This document shows, piece after piece, positions 1 through 9,135 of a stretch of 64,000 nt of DNA. A model generated the notes under the pieces. The model was given only the letters and a program-made list of their open reading frames with translations. It did not search any database and had not been told where the DNA came from. The position numbers were made by a program, and so were the translations under genes. Location: contig NC_009380.1 in assembly GCF_000016425.1 (NCBI RefSeq), forward strand, positions 3,042,144 to 3,106,143. The letters are read 5' to 3'. The stretch's first letter is position 1, and every line of letters begins with the position of its first letter. The DNA is from Salinispora tropica CNB-440 (GTDB taxonomy: Bacteria; Actinomycetota; Actinomycetes; Mycobacteriales; Micromonosporaceae).

Positions 1-708
1 GTCGCAGCCACCGGCAAACGTGGCCGCTAGCCCGACGCCACTCCAGAGGTCCGGTTGCCGTTCGGCGGCGAATCGACCGACCGCCGCCGCCACGTTCGGG
101 ACACGACCACCGTGGATGAACCACAGTGCGCGGCCGATCCCCTGATCCACCGCACGAGGAAAGTACTCCGCCGCCCCCTGCCAGGGGTACGCCGCGAGTC
201 GCTCCTGCCGGTCTACGACGCGGACGGTGTCGAAGTAGGCCCGGTCGAATCCGTATCCATCGACGGCGAGCCAGCTCATCGTCGGGTGGTACACAATGCC
301 ATCCAGGTCCGGCAGGACGCCGCGCCACAGCGGTCGTGGGAGCCGGGCCATCGCGAAGCCGATGCCGATGTACGCGAGGAAGAGATGCGGCTGTCCGGGC
401 CCGAGCAGGAGTGCGCGGGTGCGGCCCGAGCGGCCGGGCAGGGCGTCCAACACCGTGCAGGCCATCGTGGCCCCTTCGTACGCGAAGCCCCGCAGCTCCT
501 CCTCCACCAGCTCCACGCGACGCTCAAGCTCCCACTGGTCCCGGGTGTCGAGGCCCCACTCAAAGCCGCAGATCACTGCCCGCGGCACCGCTTCCAACCG
601 CTCGGTGGTGGCCGATGGCGTCGCCGGAAAGCCCCGCCGACGGAAGGAGACGTCAGCCAGTTCCGGTGCCAGCAGCAACCGACGCACCGAGCCCACCACG
701 GATGCCAT
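1..708 (-). CDS. DUF1702 family protein (3' end beyond window)
   Basis: The minus-strand frame is open from an ATG at 708 to the window edge, giving 236 codons without a stop, so the C-terminus is missing. A GGGAGG ribosome binding site lies just upstream. The protein begins MASVVGSVRRLLLAPELADV and carries a conserved-looking central part (YEGATMACTVLDA, PHLFLAYIGIGFAMARLPRP, MSWLAVDGYGFDRAYFDT, YFPRAVDQGIGRALWFIHG). I recognise this pattern as DUF1702, a family seen in actinomycete secondary-metabolite loci including enediyne clusters. Its biochemical role is not established to my knowledge. It points away from the SDR gene at 997. No signal peptide is apparent. Family assignment is from remembered sequence pattern, not a search. 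Confidence 0.8.
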   Translation of the reverse strand, partial: MASVVGSVRRLLLAPELADVSFRRRGFPATPSATTERLEAVPRAVICGFEWGLDTRDQWELERRVELVEEELRGFAYEGATMACTVLDALPGRSGRTRALLLGPGQPHLFLAYIGIGFAMARLPRPLWRGVLPDLDGIVYHPTMSWLAVDGYGFDRAYFDTVRVVDRQERLAAYPWQGAAEYFPRAVDQGIGRALWFIHGGRVPNVAAAVGRFAAERQPDLWSGVGLAATFAGGCD

Positions 709-996
709 GGATCCTCCCCAGATTCGATGGTGGGCGGCTCGGGCCGCCTCATTGGAGGGTCACCGGGTGGGATACGGGCGTGAAGCACCGACCACCATCG
801 GCGACGGTATGTAGTGATCTACTCACCCAAGGATGCGGGCTCCTGTCGCCGGTGTGGATATTTCAGATTGCGCAGCACCCAGCAGCCGATCCTCACTTAT
901 GGAGGATTGCCCGAGGCCGCACGTTGCGAGAACACCCGTGCCATCCAGCAGTCGATAATCGCCGAAACAGACCACACACCGGAGGAGGAGGTCCCG

Positions 997-2061
997 ATGA
1001 CGGTGTTGGTGACCGGTGGCACGGGTTTCGTTGGAGCACACTCGGTAGTGGCGCTGCTCACCGCCGGACACCGGGTACGCCTCCTGGTCCGCGACCCGGC
1101 GCGAGTCCCGGCGACGTTGCGGCCACTCGGGATCGAGTCGGCATCCATCGATGTGGTGGCGGGAGACGTGACCGATCCGGACACGGTCGCCGCCGCCGTC
1201 CACGGATGCACCTCGGTCCTGCATGCCGCCTCGGTATATAGCTTCGACACCCGCGACCACCCGCGGATGCGGGCGGTCAACGTCCGCGGCACCGAAGTCG
1301 TGCTCGGGGCAGCCGTCACCGCCGGACTCGACCCGGTGGTACAGGTGTCGAGCTTCGGCGCCCTGCTGCCGGCCCGCCAGACGCCGGTCACCCCCGACGC
1401 CGAGGTGGGAACGCCGCGGGAGACGTACCTGGACAGTAAGGCGCAGGCCGACCGGGTGGCCCGCCGATACCAGGCCGAGGGCGCGCCGGTCGTCGTGACG
1501 TACCCACTGGCGGCGCTCGGGCCGCACGATGCGTACCTAGGCGACCAGACCACCCGCCTACGCAACGCCCTGCGCGGGCTGATGCCAATCTGGCCACGAG
1601 GCGGATTCCCGGTCGGCGACGTGCGCGACGTGGCCAGGCTGCACGCGGCGGTACTGGAGCCGGGGCGGGGGCCGCGCCGTTACCTGGGCCCGGGTCGCTA
1701 CGTGGACACGCAGGAGTACCTGAGGGTGCTCCGCCGGGTGACCGGACGGGCGCTGCCAGCGATTCGCCTGCCAGCAACCGCGATGCTCCCGGTCGGCGCG
1801 CTAACCGGGCTGGTGCAGCGGGTCACCCCCGTCCACCTGCCCGCCGAATACGGGGCGATCTACACCTGCGCGGTAGCCCGCCCGGTGGATACCACCCTCA
1901 CCGACCAACTGCTGGACGGCCCGACGGTACCGTTCGAGCGGACTGTCGCCGACACGGTGGCCTGGCTTGCCGCGACCGATCACATCACCCCGCGCCAGGC
2001 TGGTCGACTGGCCGCCCCACGTCCCGCGCCATTCGAGCACCCAGTCGACGGGCCGCGGTGA
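997..2061 (+). CDS. NAD-dependent epimerase/dehydratase-like SDR
   Basis: This is a 354-residue extended SDR. The Rossmann motif GGTGFVG sits at residues 7-13, and the catalytic pair is Tyr144 and Lys148 (YLDSK) with Ser118/119 ahead of it. ATG 997 is chosen because GGAGGAGGAG lies 7-16 bases upstream; the frame is open further upstream but without homology-like sequence. The enzyme probably oxidises or reduces a sugar, alcohol or ketone intermediate in the cytosol. The substrate cannot be told. Its last 77 bases overlap the convergent AhpD-like gene, which is unusually deep. It stands alone on its strand amid tailoring oxidoreductases. Confidence 0.85.
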   Translation: MTVLVTGGTGFVGAHSVVALLTAGHRVRLLVRDPARVPATLRPLGIESASIDVVAGDVTDPDTVAAAVHGCTSVLHAASVYSFDTRDHPRMRAVNVRGTEVVLGAAVTAGLDPVVQVSSFGALLPARQTPVTPDAEVGTPRETYLDSKAQADRVARRYQAEGAPVVVTYPLAALGPHDAYLGDQTTRLRNALRGLMPIWPRGGFPVGDVRDVARLHAAVLEPGRGPRRYLGPGRYVDTQEYLRVLRRVTGRALPAIRLPATAMLPVGALTGLVQRVTPVHLPAEYGAIYTCAVARPVDTTLTDQLLDGPTVPFERTVADTVAWLAATDHITPRQAGRLAAPRPAPFEHPVDGPR

Positions 2062-3067
2062 GGCTGGCCCAGGCGGTCACCGTAAGGAGGTCGGCATCGC
2101 CCGGAGCCCGATGGCCGTGGTCGTGGACCACGGCGTCGTCAACCTGGTGCGACGCCATCGCGGTAAGTAGTGCCAGCCGGGCCGTGGGTCGGTGGGCCGG
2201 CGCCAGCCCGGCGACGGCATCTGCGGCCCAGGCACGGCTGATTCCCGGAGGGGTTCCGTCCCAGGCCGCGATCCGCTCCCCCACCAGCTCCCGAACGACC
2301 GCCGGCACAGCGGCATCGGCCAGCTCGTCCACCACCGCCGAGGCCCGTGCGAACGCCGCGGCGATGGTCGGGCGGCCAAGCGCCCAATCGAGATCCGACG
2401 GAAGCGGCGCGGCCGGGAGCAGGGCCAGGGCAGCACCGGGCTGGACCGAACGGGAGGCAGCCGGGCGCAGCATCGCGCCAAGTAGTCGACGGGTCCCGCC
2501 GCGCAACCGACCCGGCACAGCCGGCGGCACCGGCGAATCGTCGAGGAAGACGTTCACCATCCGGTTCAGATAGTGGAAGGTCACCGCCACGCCCAGCAGC
2601 TCGGGGGCCACCGCAGCCGGGAATGGCGGCGGACCTACCACCACCGGTCCCCGCGCCCACCGCACGAGCGTGCGGATGTCGGGGTCGGTGACGACGTCGA
2701 CCCGACCGGCGGCGACCGCAGCGGCATCCGGCCCCTGGACCAGCCCATACAGTGTGGACGTGTGCACGTCGACGCAGTACGGGCAAGCGTTGCCGAGGGA
2801 GACCGCCGCCGCGACCGCCTCCCGGGTGGCCCGCGTGGCATGACCGCGGGCCACCAGTGTCTCCCGAAGGAGCACCCAGGCCACGGCCAGCACCTGCGGC
2901 TGCGGGGCGTGCAGTGCCACCGGGGGCGCCAACACGCCGAACTCCCGCTCCAGTGGGTCGTATACCCGCCGCACGGCCGGTGGCGCCGACCCCCGGGGAA
3001 CCGGGCGGACGTACCGCACTCGCCCCAGTGAGCGGCGGACGGCAGCCCGGGCGAACCTGTTGACCAC
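1985..3067 (-). CDS. AhpD-like / carboxymuconolactone decarboxylase-fold protein
   Basis: This is a 360-residue protein with the AhpD signature CPYCVDVH (Cys95, Cys98, His102) in an all-helical context. In AhpD relatives these residues form the redox or peroxidase centre. The GTG start at 3067 follows a GAGGAGG site. The length is about twice that of a simple AhpD, so it is probably a two-lobed member; the C-terminal half (TARLALLTAMASHQVDD) also looks helical. It lies downstream of the GMC oxidoreductase on the same strand, with an 82-base gap, and could detoxify peroxide made by that oxidase. That link is inference. Confidence 0.75.
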   Translation of the reverse strand: MVNRFARAAVRRSLGRVRYVRPVPRGSAPPAVRRVYDPLEREFGVLAPPVALHAPQPQVLAVAWVLLRETLVARGHATRATREAVAAAVSLGNACPYCVDVHTSTLYGLVQGPDAAAVAAGRVDVVTDPDIRTLVRWARGPVVVGPPPFPAAVAPELLGVAVTFHYLNRMVNVFLDDSPVPPAVPGRLRGGTRRLLGAMLRPAASRSVQPGAALALLPAAPLPSDLDWALGRPTIAAAFARASAVVDELADAAVPAVVRELVGERIAAWDGTPPGISRAWAADAVAGLAPAHRPTARLALLTAMASHQVDDAVVHDHGHRAPGDADLLTVTAWASLTAARRLGARMARDVGRPVDQPGAG

Positions 3068-3149
3068 GTGTCCTCCTCGTTCTGGTCGCCGCTAACGGAC
3101 CGTCGGGGGCCCGGGCGGCACACCAACCTGCCGCCCGGGTAGCGCTGGT

Positions 3150-4802
3150 TCAGCGGCCGGTACCGCCGCTCACCAGTGGCAACACGGCATTCCGGCCAGC
3201 GGTGGCGCCATCCGGGGACGGCGCGCCGTACCGCACTGCGACGCCGCGCTGCCGCGCGGCTTCGACGATGGCGGGGATTGCCCGCTCGGCCAGCGCGGCG
3301 ATGGTCATGGCGGGATTCACCGTCAACGCCCCGGGGACCGCCGAGCCGTCGGTGACGAAGATGCCGGGGTGACCTCGCAGTTCGTGCCGGTCGTCCAGTG
3401 CCGAGGTGGCCGGGTCGTCGCCGATGCGACACGAGGCCAGTGGGTGCACGGTATACGCCCCGACCACGTCGTTGGTCCACGGCATTACCCGGGCGAGGCC
3501 GTCGCGTTCGAGAATATCCCGCACCTCCGCGTCAGAGGCGGCCCATCCGCGCAGCGTATTCTCGGTGGGCCGGTAACGTAGCGCCCCCCGTCCCAACATC
3601 TGCTGGGAGACCCGAACGGCGTTGCCGGTAGGCGGCGGCGGGCCAAACACACCCTCGTTGTCGTCCTCGCTCATCGTGAAGATGGTCAGCCAGGACTTCC
3701 AGTGGCGCAGAAGTTCCTTCTTCTCCGCCCCAAACCACGTCGGCCCGGTGGCGTCGGGAACCTGGGCGAGGATGGTGCCGAACCCGGGCGGGAAGTAGAG
3801 CTGTTCCAGCGAGTAGCGGAGGTACTCCGGCAACGATCCGTCGAGCCGGTCCCAGCTGGCCACGCACGGCCCCTTGCCAATCTGGTATGCCTCGTACGGC
3901 ACCCCGTCCGAACGGCTGAGTCCCAGCACGTCGCGCACCCGGTCCTCATTGACGACCGCGGTGTTCAGCCGCTCCCCGTTTCCGGAGAAGTAGCGACCCA
4001 CGGCCGCGGGCATCGGGCCGAGCAGCTCGGCGGAACGTTGCAGAATTACCGGGGTGGCCCCGGCTCCCGATGCCAGCACCACGATTTTCGCATCGATCGC
4101 ACCGCCGCCCGTTTCCACCCGGTAGTCAACGTCATCGACTACTGTGTAATGCAGGCGATAGCCACCATCAGTCCGCTCAAGCCGCTGCACCTCGTGCAGG
4201 GGTCGGATGTGGGCGCCGTGAGCTATCGCGGCCGGTAGGTAGTTGAGCAGCAGGGAGCGCTTGGCATCGAAGCGGCAGCCGGACATCATCCAGTTGCAGT
4301 TGACACACCGCTGGTTGTCGATCGCCACCGGCACCGGGTTCGCCGTGCGCCCGGCGTGGTCGCAGGCCGCCGCCCACAGACCACCTGAGTACGGCACATC
4401 GGACCAGCTCTGGCCGGTAACCGGCAACGCCTCAGCGACCCGGTCGTACCACGGTTCAAGGGTGTCGCGGCTGACCGCGGCCGGCCACATCCGCCGACCG
4501 ATGCTGCCGTGCCGCTCGAAGACGAAGCGTGGAGCACGCGGCATCGCGGCGAAGTAGACAACACTGCCGCCACCGACGCAGTTGCCGGCCAGCACGCTCA
4601 TGCCGTCCCCGACGGTGAAGTCGAAGGCCCGGGTCGAGGAAGCCCCGAATTTGAAATCCTGGTCAAAGTCCTGGCCCGTCAGCCACGGACCACGCTCCAA
4701 CACCACCACCCGAGCACCGCCCGCGGCTAGATGGTATGCGGTGATCGCGCCGCCGAACCCGCTGCCGACCACCACAACGTCGGTACTCTCGATGGCCGTC
4801 AT
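3150..4802 (-). CDS. GMC family FAD-dependent oxidoreductase
   Basis: This is a 550-residue GMC-type (cholesterol-oxidase/glucose-oxidase-like) flavoenzyme. The FAD-binding GSGFGG is at residues 13-18, and a cysteine cluster CVNCNWMMSGC lies near residue 170. The C-terminus has the catalytic HPLASCRIG block and NPAMTIAALAERA, the usual GMC end. It should oxidise an alcohol, passing electrons to oxygen or an acceptor. Its start codon overlaps the stop of the DUF5987-like gene by four bases, so the two are translationally coupled and probably form a complex. No Tat signal is visible, which suggests cytosolic action. Confidence 0.9.
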   Translation of the reverse strand: MTAIESTDVVVVGSGFGGAITAYHLAAGGARVVVLERGPWLTGQDFDQDFKFGASSTRAFDFTVGDGMSVLAGNCVGGGSVVYFAAMPRAPRFVFERHGSIGRRMWPAAVSRDTLEPWYDRVAEALPVTGQSWSDVPYSGGLWAAACDHAGRTANPVPVAIDNQRCVNCNWMMSGCRFDAKRSLLLNYLPAAIAHGAHIRPLHEVQRLERTDGGYRLHYTVVDDVDYRVETGGGAIDAKIVVLASGAGATPVILQRSAELLGPMPAAVGRYFSGNGERLNTAVVNEDRVRDVLGLSRSDGVPYEAYQIGKGPCVASWDRLDGSLPEYLRYSLEQLYFPPGFGTILAQVPDATGPTWFGAEKKELLRHWKSWLTIFTMSEDDNEGVFGPPPPTGNAVRVSQQMLGRGALRYRPTENTLRGWAASDAEVRDILERDGLARVMPWTNDVVGAYTVHPLASCRIGDDPATSALDDRHELRGHPGIFVTDGSAVPGALTVNPAMTIAALAERAIPAIVEAARQRGVAVRYGAPSPDGATAGRNAVLPLVSGGTGR

Positions 4803-5362
4803 GCCGGGCTCCCTGAGGGTGTCGTGTCGGGGTGAGGGCGGGCGAGCTGCCGGCCGTACGAGAACTCAGGGAAGCGCCACAGCCCATCAGCCTGCGGCGG
4901 CTTGAACCCCATCGTGCTCATTCCGGGATGCCCGGCAGCAAGCGCGTCAACGGTGTGCAGATGCGCCGCGGCGTCGAAGGCGATCGTGCTGAACATCGCC
5001 AGACTGACCCAGATGTCCCGCTCGGAATGGGTGGGGTCGGTCAACCGCGCCACCAGCGCGGTGCGATCGGCGAACGTAAGGGCAACGAATGGCGGTATCG
5101 CGGGGGCGAGGCTCAGTTCACGCTCGGCCGCGTAGCCGCCGGCGTGCTCGTTGAGCGCCTCGGCGAGGTTGTCGAGCGCGGGAGCCATGCCGCCCTCGTC
5201 GGTACGGAGCACGGCGACGGCCCCGGAGGCAACCGCCCCACCACCCGTGGCCGCGCCGGCCACCGTGACATCACCGGGGAAGCGCTTCTCCCCTGGCAAA
5301 ATAGTATCGGCAAATGCTTCAAGCGTCATTTCTGTCGCATCGTCCTGGACGCTGCCGTGCAC
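4799..5362 (-). CDS. DUF5987-like small partner of the GMC oxidoreductase
   Basis: This is a protein of about 187 residues beginning VHGSVQDDATEMTLEAFADT and containing FADTILPGEKRFPGD, a pattern shared with small proteins found beside GMC dehydrogenases (DUF5987, similar in role to gluconate 2-dehydrogenase subunit 3). GTG 5362 is preferred over the longer TTG frame because AAGGAGG lies 9-15 bases upstream. It is the first gene of a coupled pair with the GMC enzyme (ATGA overlap). No signal peptide is seen. The role as partner or maturation subunit is inferred from position. Confidence 0.65.
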   Translation of the reverse strand: MHGSVQDDATEMTLEAFADTILPGEKRFPGDVTVAGAATGGGAVASGAVAVLRTDEGGMAPALDNLAEALNEHAGGYAAERELSLAPAIPPFVALTFADRTALVARLTDPTHSERDIWVSLAMFSTIAFDAAAHLHTVDALAAGHPGMSTMGFKPPQADGLWRFPEFSYGRQLARPHPDTTPSGSPA

Positions 5363-5377
5363 GGGCCATCCCTCCTT

Positions 5378-5389
5378 TGACAAATGTCA
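5378..5389. promoter_or_regulatory. Palindrome TGACA-AA-TGTCA upstream of the DUF5987/GMC pair
   Basis: A perfect five-base inverted repeat with a two-base spacer abuts the ribosome binding site of the DUF5987-like gene. Position and symmetry suit a dimeric repressor operator (TetR-like size). No regulator gene is adjacent, so the cognate factor is unknown. Confidence 0.4.
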
Positions 5390-5898
5390 GGGATCAGACG
5401 ATGGGAGACGGGCTGGCCGGCCGGACAGCGTCAGGGCGAAACGTTACTGCGGCCAGGGCAAGCGCACCCGATTCGGTGTCCACGGGCTTCGGTCTCCGCC
5501 GCTAAAGCTTGCACCCAGCCGCCAACGGTACGCATCTTCGGATGTGCGCATCCAGGGTTTACTCCGAACGCGGACACCACGTCGCACAAACCGATGTGGA
5601 TTGCGACAGGAATTGCGGATCTGATGACTACTGAGAGCTCCGCAAATTTGAAGAAGGACCGAATCGGAAACATCGATAGCCTGACTGACAAAGCAGTGGC
5701 CAGGAGGGACAGGTTCCGCACGATCGTCCGCGGCATCCCGCCCCAGGGCGCTCTCCTCCGAGTGGCCGCGACGGCTACGGGTTGGTCATGCTGGTCGGCC
5801 CTTCCTGGCGCCTGCCGGCCGAGTTCGGCGGGCTAGAAGCGGAGCCGGGCGACCCCGGCCCCGCCGTCTCGACAACCGGACAACCGAAGGGGTACGAC
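5390..5898. other. Intergenic region between divergent operons
   Basis: About 500 bases hold no gene I can support. The stretch includes a locally AT-richer part (about 5600-5690) that could hold promoters for both flanking transcription units. Open frames here lack recognisable protein features. Confidence 0.5.
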
Positions 5899-6708
5899 GT
5901 GACCGATCAGCAGCAGGATGTGATCGCCGCCCTGATGGCGGAGGGAAAGGAGCTCGACGGGCTGGTGGCCGGACTGACGCCCGAGCAGTGGTCGCTGCCG
6001 ACCCCAGCTCCGGGCTGGACGATCGCACACCAGATCGCCCACCTGGCGGCCACGTTCCGCCTCGCCGGGATGGCGGCGGCCCAGCCGGACGCCTTCACCA
6101 CGATGGTGTCCCGGCTCAGCGGGGACTTCAACAACAATGTGGAGGCCGCTCTCTCGGAGTACCTCAGCGATCCGCCAGAGGTGCTGTTGAGGCGGTGGCG
6201 GGCCGAGCGCACCACCGCCGAGAAGGCTCTCGCCGCCGTGCCGCCCACCCAGCTGGTGCCGTGGCTGGTACGGCCGCTGCCGCCGGGAGTCCTCGCCGCC
6301 GCAGGAATGATGGAGCTGTTCGGGCACGGGCAGGACATTGCTGACACGCTCCAGGTCCGCCGGACGCCCACTGACCGGGTCGGGCACCTGGTCGGCTTCG
6401 CCGTCCGTACCTGGGACTTCGGCTACCTGGCCCGAGGGCTCACCCCGCCGGAGACCACGCTGCGCTTCGAGCTGACCGCCCCGTCTGGCCAGGTGTGGAC
6501 CTTCGGTCCAGAGGACTCGACGGAGCTGGTGACCGGCAGCGCATGGGACTTCTGCCTGCTCGTCTGCCGACGCCGCCACCGCAACGACCTAGCGCTGCGG
6601 GCATCCGGCACGGTGGCCGACCAGTGGCTGGACATCGCCCAGGCGTACCGGGGGCCGGCCGGCCCAGGCCGAGAACCGGGCCAGTTCGCTGAGGCGGTCC
6701 GGAGCTAA
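5899..6708 (+). CDS. TIGR03084-type / mycothiol-dependent maleylpyruvate isomerase-like protein
   Basis: This is a 269-residue protein starting at GTG 5899 (MTDQQQDVIAALMAEGKELD after initiation), with AAGGGG about eight bases upstream. The N-terminal DinB-like part has PTPAPGWTIAHQIAHLAATF, containing the histidine typical of the metal-binding maleylpyruvate isomerase/DinB fold. The C-terminal part (LRFELTAPSGQVWTFGPEDS, VCRRRHRNDLALRASGTVADQWL) matches the TIGR03084 pattern as I remember it. Such proteins are thought to be thiol-dependent enzymes but most are uncharacterised. The gene sits alone between an intergenic gap and a region of gene relics. Confidence 0.8.
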   Translation: MTDQQQDVIAALMAEGKELDGLVAGLTPEQWSLPTPAPGWTIAHQIAHLAATFRLAGMAAAQPDAFTTMVSRLSGDFNNNVEAALSEYLSDPPEVLLRRWRAERTTAEKALAAVPPTQLVPWLVRPLPPGVLAAAGMMELFGHGQDIADTLQVRRTPTDRVGHLVGFAVRTWDFGYLARGLTPPETTLRFELTAPSGQVWTFGPEDSTELVTGSAWDFCLLVCRRRHRNDLALRASGTVADQWLDIAQAYRGPAGPGREPGQFAEAVRS

Positions 6709-6883
6709 CCGATCGGGGCGGGGTGGCCCGTAACCGGGTCACCCCGTCGGAACGGCCGTCAGCCACCACTTCCCGTGGCCCCGGGCGCTGGCTACGCGCG
6801 GTCGGTGTCCCACGTGGTCCGGGTAGAACTGCCACATTCAGCGGGCGTAGGCCGCCGTGCCGACGCTGCGTGACGGGACACCA

Positions 6884-7050
6884 ACACCGAGTTCGATACT
6901 GGCCTCGGAGATCAACAATGCGAACCCGGCCCACTGTGGTGGCGGCACCGATGATCAGGTCGTTAACCAGTTCCGCCCCGGGGCCGACCCGAGGCAGACC
7001 AGTACCAGGCCGAGCACTGCCAGGCCGAGCCCGCCGGCACCGTCCACCAG
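6884..7050 (-). pseudogene. Relic of MFS transporter gene (ghost segment A)
   Basis: This segment aligns in the same orientation with 39266-39435, inside the intact MFS gene. The minus-strand translation still reads GLGLAVLGLVLVCLGSAPG, against GLGLAVLGLVLVYLGFGPG in the intact copy. The reading frame is broken and the rest of the gene is absent. It is the first of four colinear relic segments. Confidence 0.8.
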
Positions 7051-7056
7051 GCCGAG

Positions 7057-7185
7057 CGGCAATACCAGATCGCCGGGTCACCCGGCTGGTACGCGCTGCG
7101 TCGATCAACATCCGTTCGGCACCACGCAGGATCTGGTGGAACTCACGGAACTGCTTCCGGCTGACATGCTGGGCCTGGTAGCCGG
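7057..7185 (-). pseudogene. Relic of the helical/TPR-like protein gene (ghost segment B)
   Basis: The DNA is very close to 46862-46991 (inside the gene at 46321-47265). Shared stretches include aataccagatcgccgggt and gctgacatgctgggcctg, with single mismatches between. No start, stop or complete domain remains. It directly abuts segments A and C. Confidence 0.85.
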
Positions 7186-7191
7186 GCGCTC

Positions 7192-7464
7192 GCCGGTCAC
7201 CGCGTACGCCCGGGCCCGTGATCCGCTGGCGGTGCGAAACTCGCAGACACCGCAGCGGCCGCTGAGCCGCTCCGGGTCGCCCAGCGCAGTGAACAGCGCC
7301 GAATCCCGGCAGATGTCGCGCGTTGATCTGCCTCCGAACTCGGCAACCTGCATCAGTGTGATGGCCTGTTCGGTGTTCAGCTCAGCTCGGTCCCGGTCAG
7401 CGCGGGCGGAGGCCCGACGGTGTGGGCAGACGAGCGGGCACGCCTGGTGGACTCCCAGATCACA
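7192..7464 (-). pseudogene. Relic of the radical SAM/SPASM gene (ghost segments C and D)
   Basis: Two pieces of the intact radical SAM gene are joined. 7192-7320 matches 47473-47605 (SPASM end, read as ALFTALGDPERLSGRCGVCE), and 7333-7464 matches 48382-48516 (N-terminal part, read as CPHRRASARADRDRAELNTE). The roughly 0.8 kb between them in the intact gene is missing. In the relic the third iron-sulfur cysteine motif is altered and the SPASM cysteines are reduced, so it cannot be functional. Confidence 0.85.
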
Positions 7465-7795
7465 ATAGGCGGCTGGCCGGACAAACATATCGGTCACCGA
7501 AGTTATGATTCATTCAATCCAGCAGCCCCGTGTTCCAGGTCCCCTTCCCCGTTCCCGCTGGACGGGAGCCTCCGCGCAGGCCGGGGCTGCCGCCGCCTCG
7601 CCGGCCCACCCGAGCATTCCTCACCGGTCCCAGCAAGCAGGTGACGTCGCAATTCGAAAGGTGCGCACCGGCGAGGGGGATGCCAGGGTCGGTGGTGCCG
7701 CCGACACTGTCTCCGGAGGCTCACTTCCGGTGACTACCAGCTCATTTCACACCACCTGTTTGCCGTGTCAGCCGCTTATCCGACCAGGAGGTTCG
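7465..7795. other. Leader region of the tailoring operon
   Basis: I see no supportable gene in these 330 bases. The region lies between the relic segments and ATG 7796 and probably carries the promoter of the plus-strand operon 7796-12136. Confidence 0.4.
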
Positions 7796-8977
7796 ATGGA
7801 AGCAATGGCAGTCCCGACCCGCACCGAGCTCGCCCGCCGCGCCGAGGAGCTGGTGCCCATGCTCCGGGAGAGCGCCCAGGACGCCGAGCAGCAGCGCCGG
7901 CTGCCGGAGAAGACGATCGAGGCGCTTACCGACGCCGGTCTACTTAAGCTACGGCTGCCAGGCCGCCACGGCGGCTACGAGTCGGAGATGGGCACCGTCG
8001 TTGACGTCGTCTCGGAACTGGGGCGTGGTGACGGCTCTACCGGCTGGACCGTGGCCGTCTGGACGATCAGCAGTTGGATGGTCGGGTTCTTCCCGGACGA
8101 AACGCAGGAAGAAATATTTTCCACTCCGGATGTTCGGGTTAGTGGAATCCTCAGCCCTGGCGCGATGGCCGTGCCCACCGACGGCGGAGTAATCCTGAAC
8201 GGTCGGTGGCCGTTCAACACCGGAGCCGCCCAGAGCCACTGGAATACGAACGCGGCTGTGCTGGCCACCCCGGACGGTGGCCACGAGCCGGTGATGGTGG
8301 CACTGCCGATGGACGACCTCCAGATCATCGATGACTGGCACACGGCCGGCATGCGGGGCTCCGGCAGCGTCACGACGGTGGCCGACAACCTGTTCGTACC
8401 GCAGCATCGGGTGCTGCCGATGGGGCCGGTCATCCAGGGTGCGCCGTTGACCAACTCCAACGCCGGTGCGTCGATCTTCCGGGTCCCGTTCATGTCGATG
8501 GCGTGTACCACGGTCGGTGCGAGCTGCCTGGGCCTGGCGAAGGCCGCCAAGGAGGTGTTCTTCGAGCGGCTACCTGGCCGGAAGATCACCTACACGGACT
8601 ACGCCGACCAAAGCCAGGCACCGATTACCCACATTCAGGTCGCCGACGCCACCGTCAAGATCGACGAAGCCGACTTCCACGCGTACCGGACAGCCGAGTT
8701 GCTCGACCGAAAGGCCACCGCGGGTGACGAGTTGACCCTGGAGGAGCGAGCCCGGATCCGGTTGGACCTCGGCGCGGTCTGCCAGCGGTCGAAGGAGGCC
8801 GTCGACCTGCTGAACACCGCCAGTGGCGGGTCGTCCATCTACCAGGACGTGCCGATTCAGCGCATCGAACGCGACGTACAGACGCTCAACCTGCACGCGA
8901 TCATGCACCCAAACACCAACCTAGAGCTGTACGGCCGGCTCCTCTGTGGTCTCGGCCCGAACACGGTCTACATCTGA
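7796..8977 (+). CDS. Acyl-CoA dehydrogenase-fold flavin monooxygenase (group D type)
   Basis: This is a 393-residue protein. ATG 7796 is chosen for the CAGGAGG site five bases upstream. It has the acyl-CoA dehydrogenase/HsaA-DszC layout: an N-terminal helical part (LPEKTIEALTDAGLLKLRLP), a middle beta part (GMRGSGSVTTVADNLFVPQHR), and a C-terminal helical part with ASGGSSIYQDVPIQRIERD. Proteins of this pattern in secondary metabolism are usually FMNH2/FADH2-dependent oxygenases that hydroxylate aromatic or carrier-bound substrates with a separate flavin reductase. No reductase is adjacent. It heads a plus-strand run continuing with the SgcJ-like, FAD oxygenase and epoxide hydrolase genes. Confidence 0.85.
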   Translation: MEAMAVPTRTELARRAEELVPMLRESAQDAEQQRRLPEKTIEALTDAGLLKLRLPGRHGGYESEMGTVVDVVSELGRGDGSTGWTVAVWTISSWMVGFFPDETQEEIFSTPDVRVSGILSPGAMAVPTDGGVILNGRWPFNTGAAQSHWNTNAAVLATPDGGHEPVMVALPMDDLQIIDDWHTAGMRGSGSVTTVADNLFVPQHRVLPMGPVIQGAPLTNSNAGASIFRVPFMSMACTTVGASCLGLAKAAKEVFFERLPGRKITYTDYADQSQAPITHIQVADATVKIDEADFHAYRTAELLDRKATAGDELTLEERARIRLDLGAVCQRSKEAVDLLNTASGGSSIYQDVPIQRIERDVQTLNLHAIMHPNTNLELYGRLLCGLGPNTVYI

Positions 8978-9135
8978 TTCGACCGACGCTTTCCCATCCC
9001 ACTCAGAACGTCCTACCCGCGCCACCGGATGCCGCCGGTGTCGTCCTGTCCCGACCGGGTCCGACGGCGGTCGTACGTCGACGAGCCGACCCGGCCCGTC
9101 GGGCTTTCCCGAAACCTGTGGAAGGGACCAGAACC

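Noticed and set aside
126..1241. Long plus-strand open frames over the left edge
   Set aside because: They are arginine/proline-rich shadows of the minus-strand DUF1702 gene and the SDR gene, without domains or ribosome binding sites.
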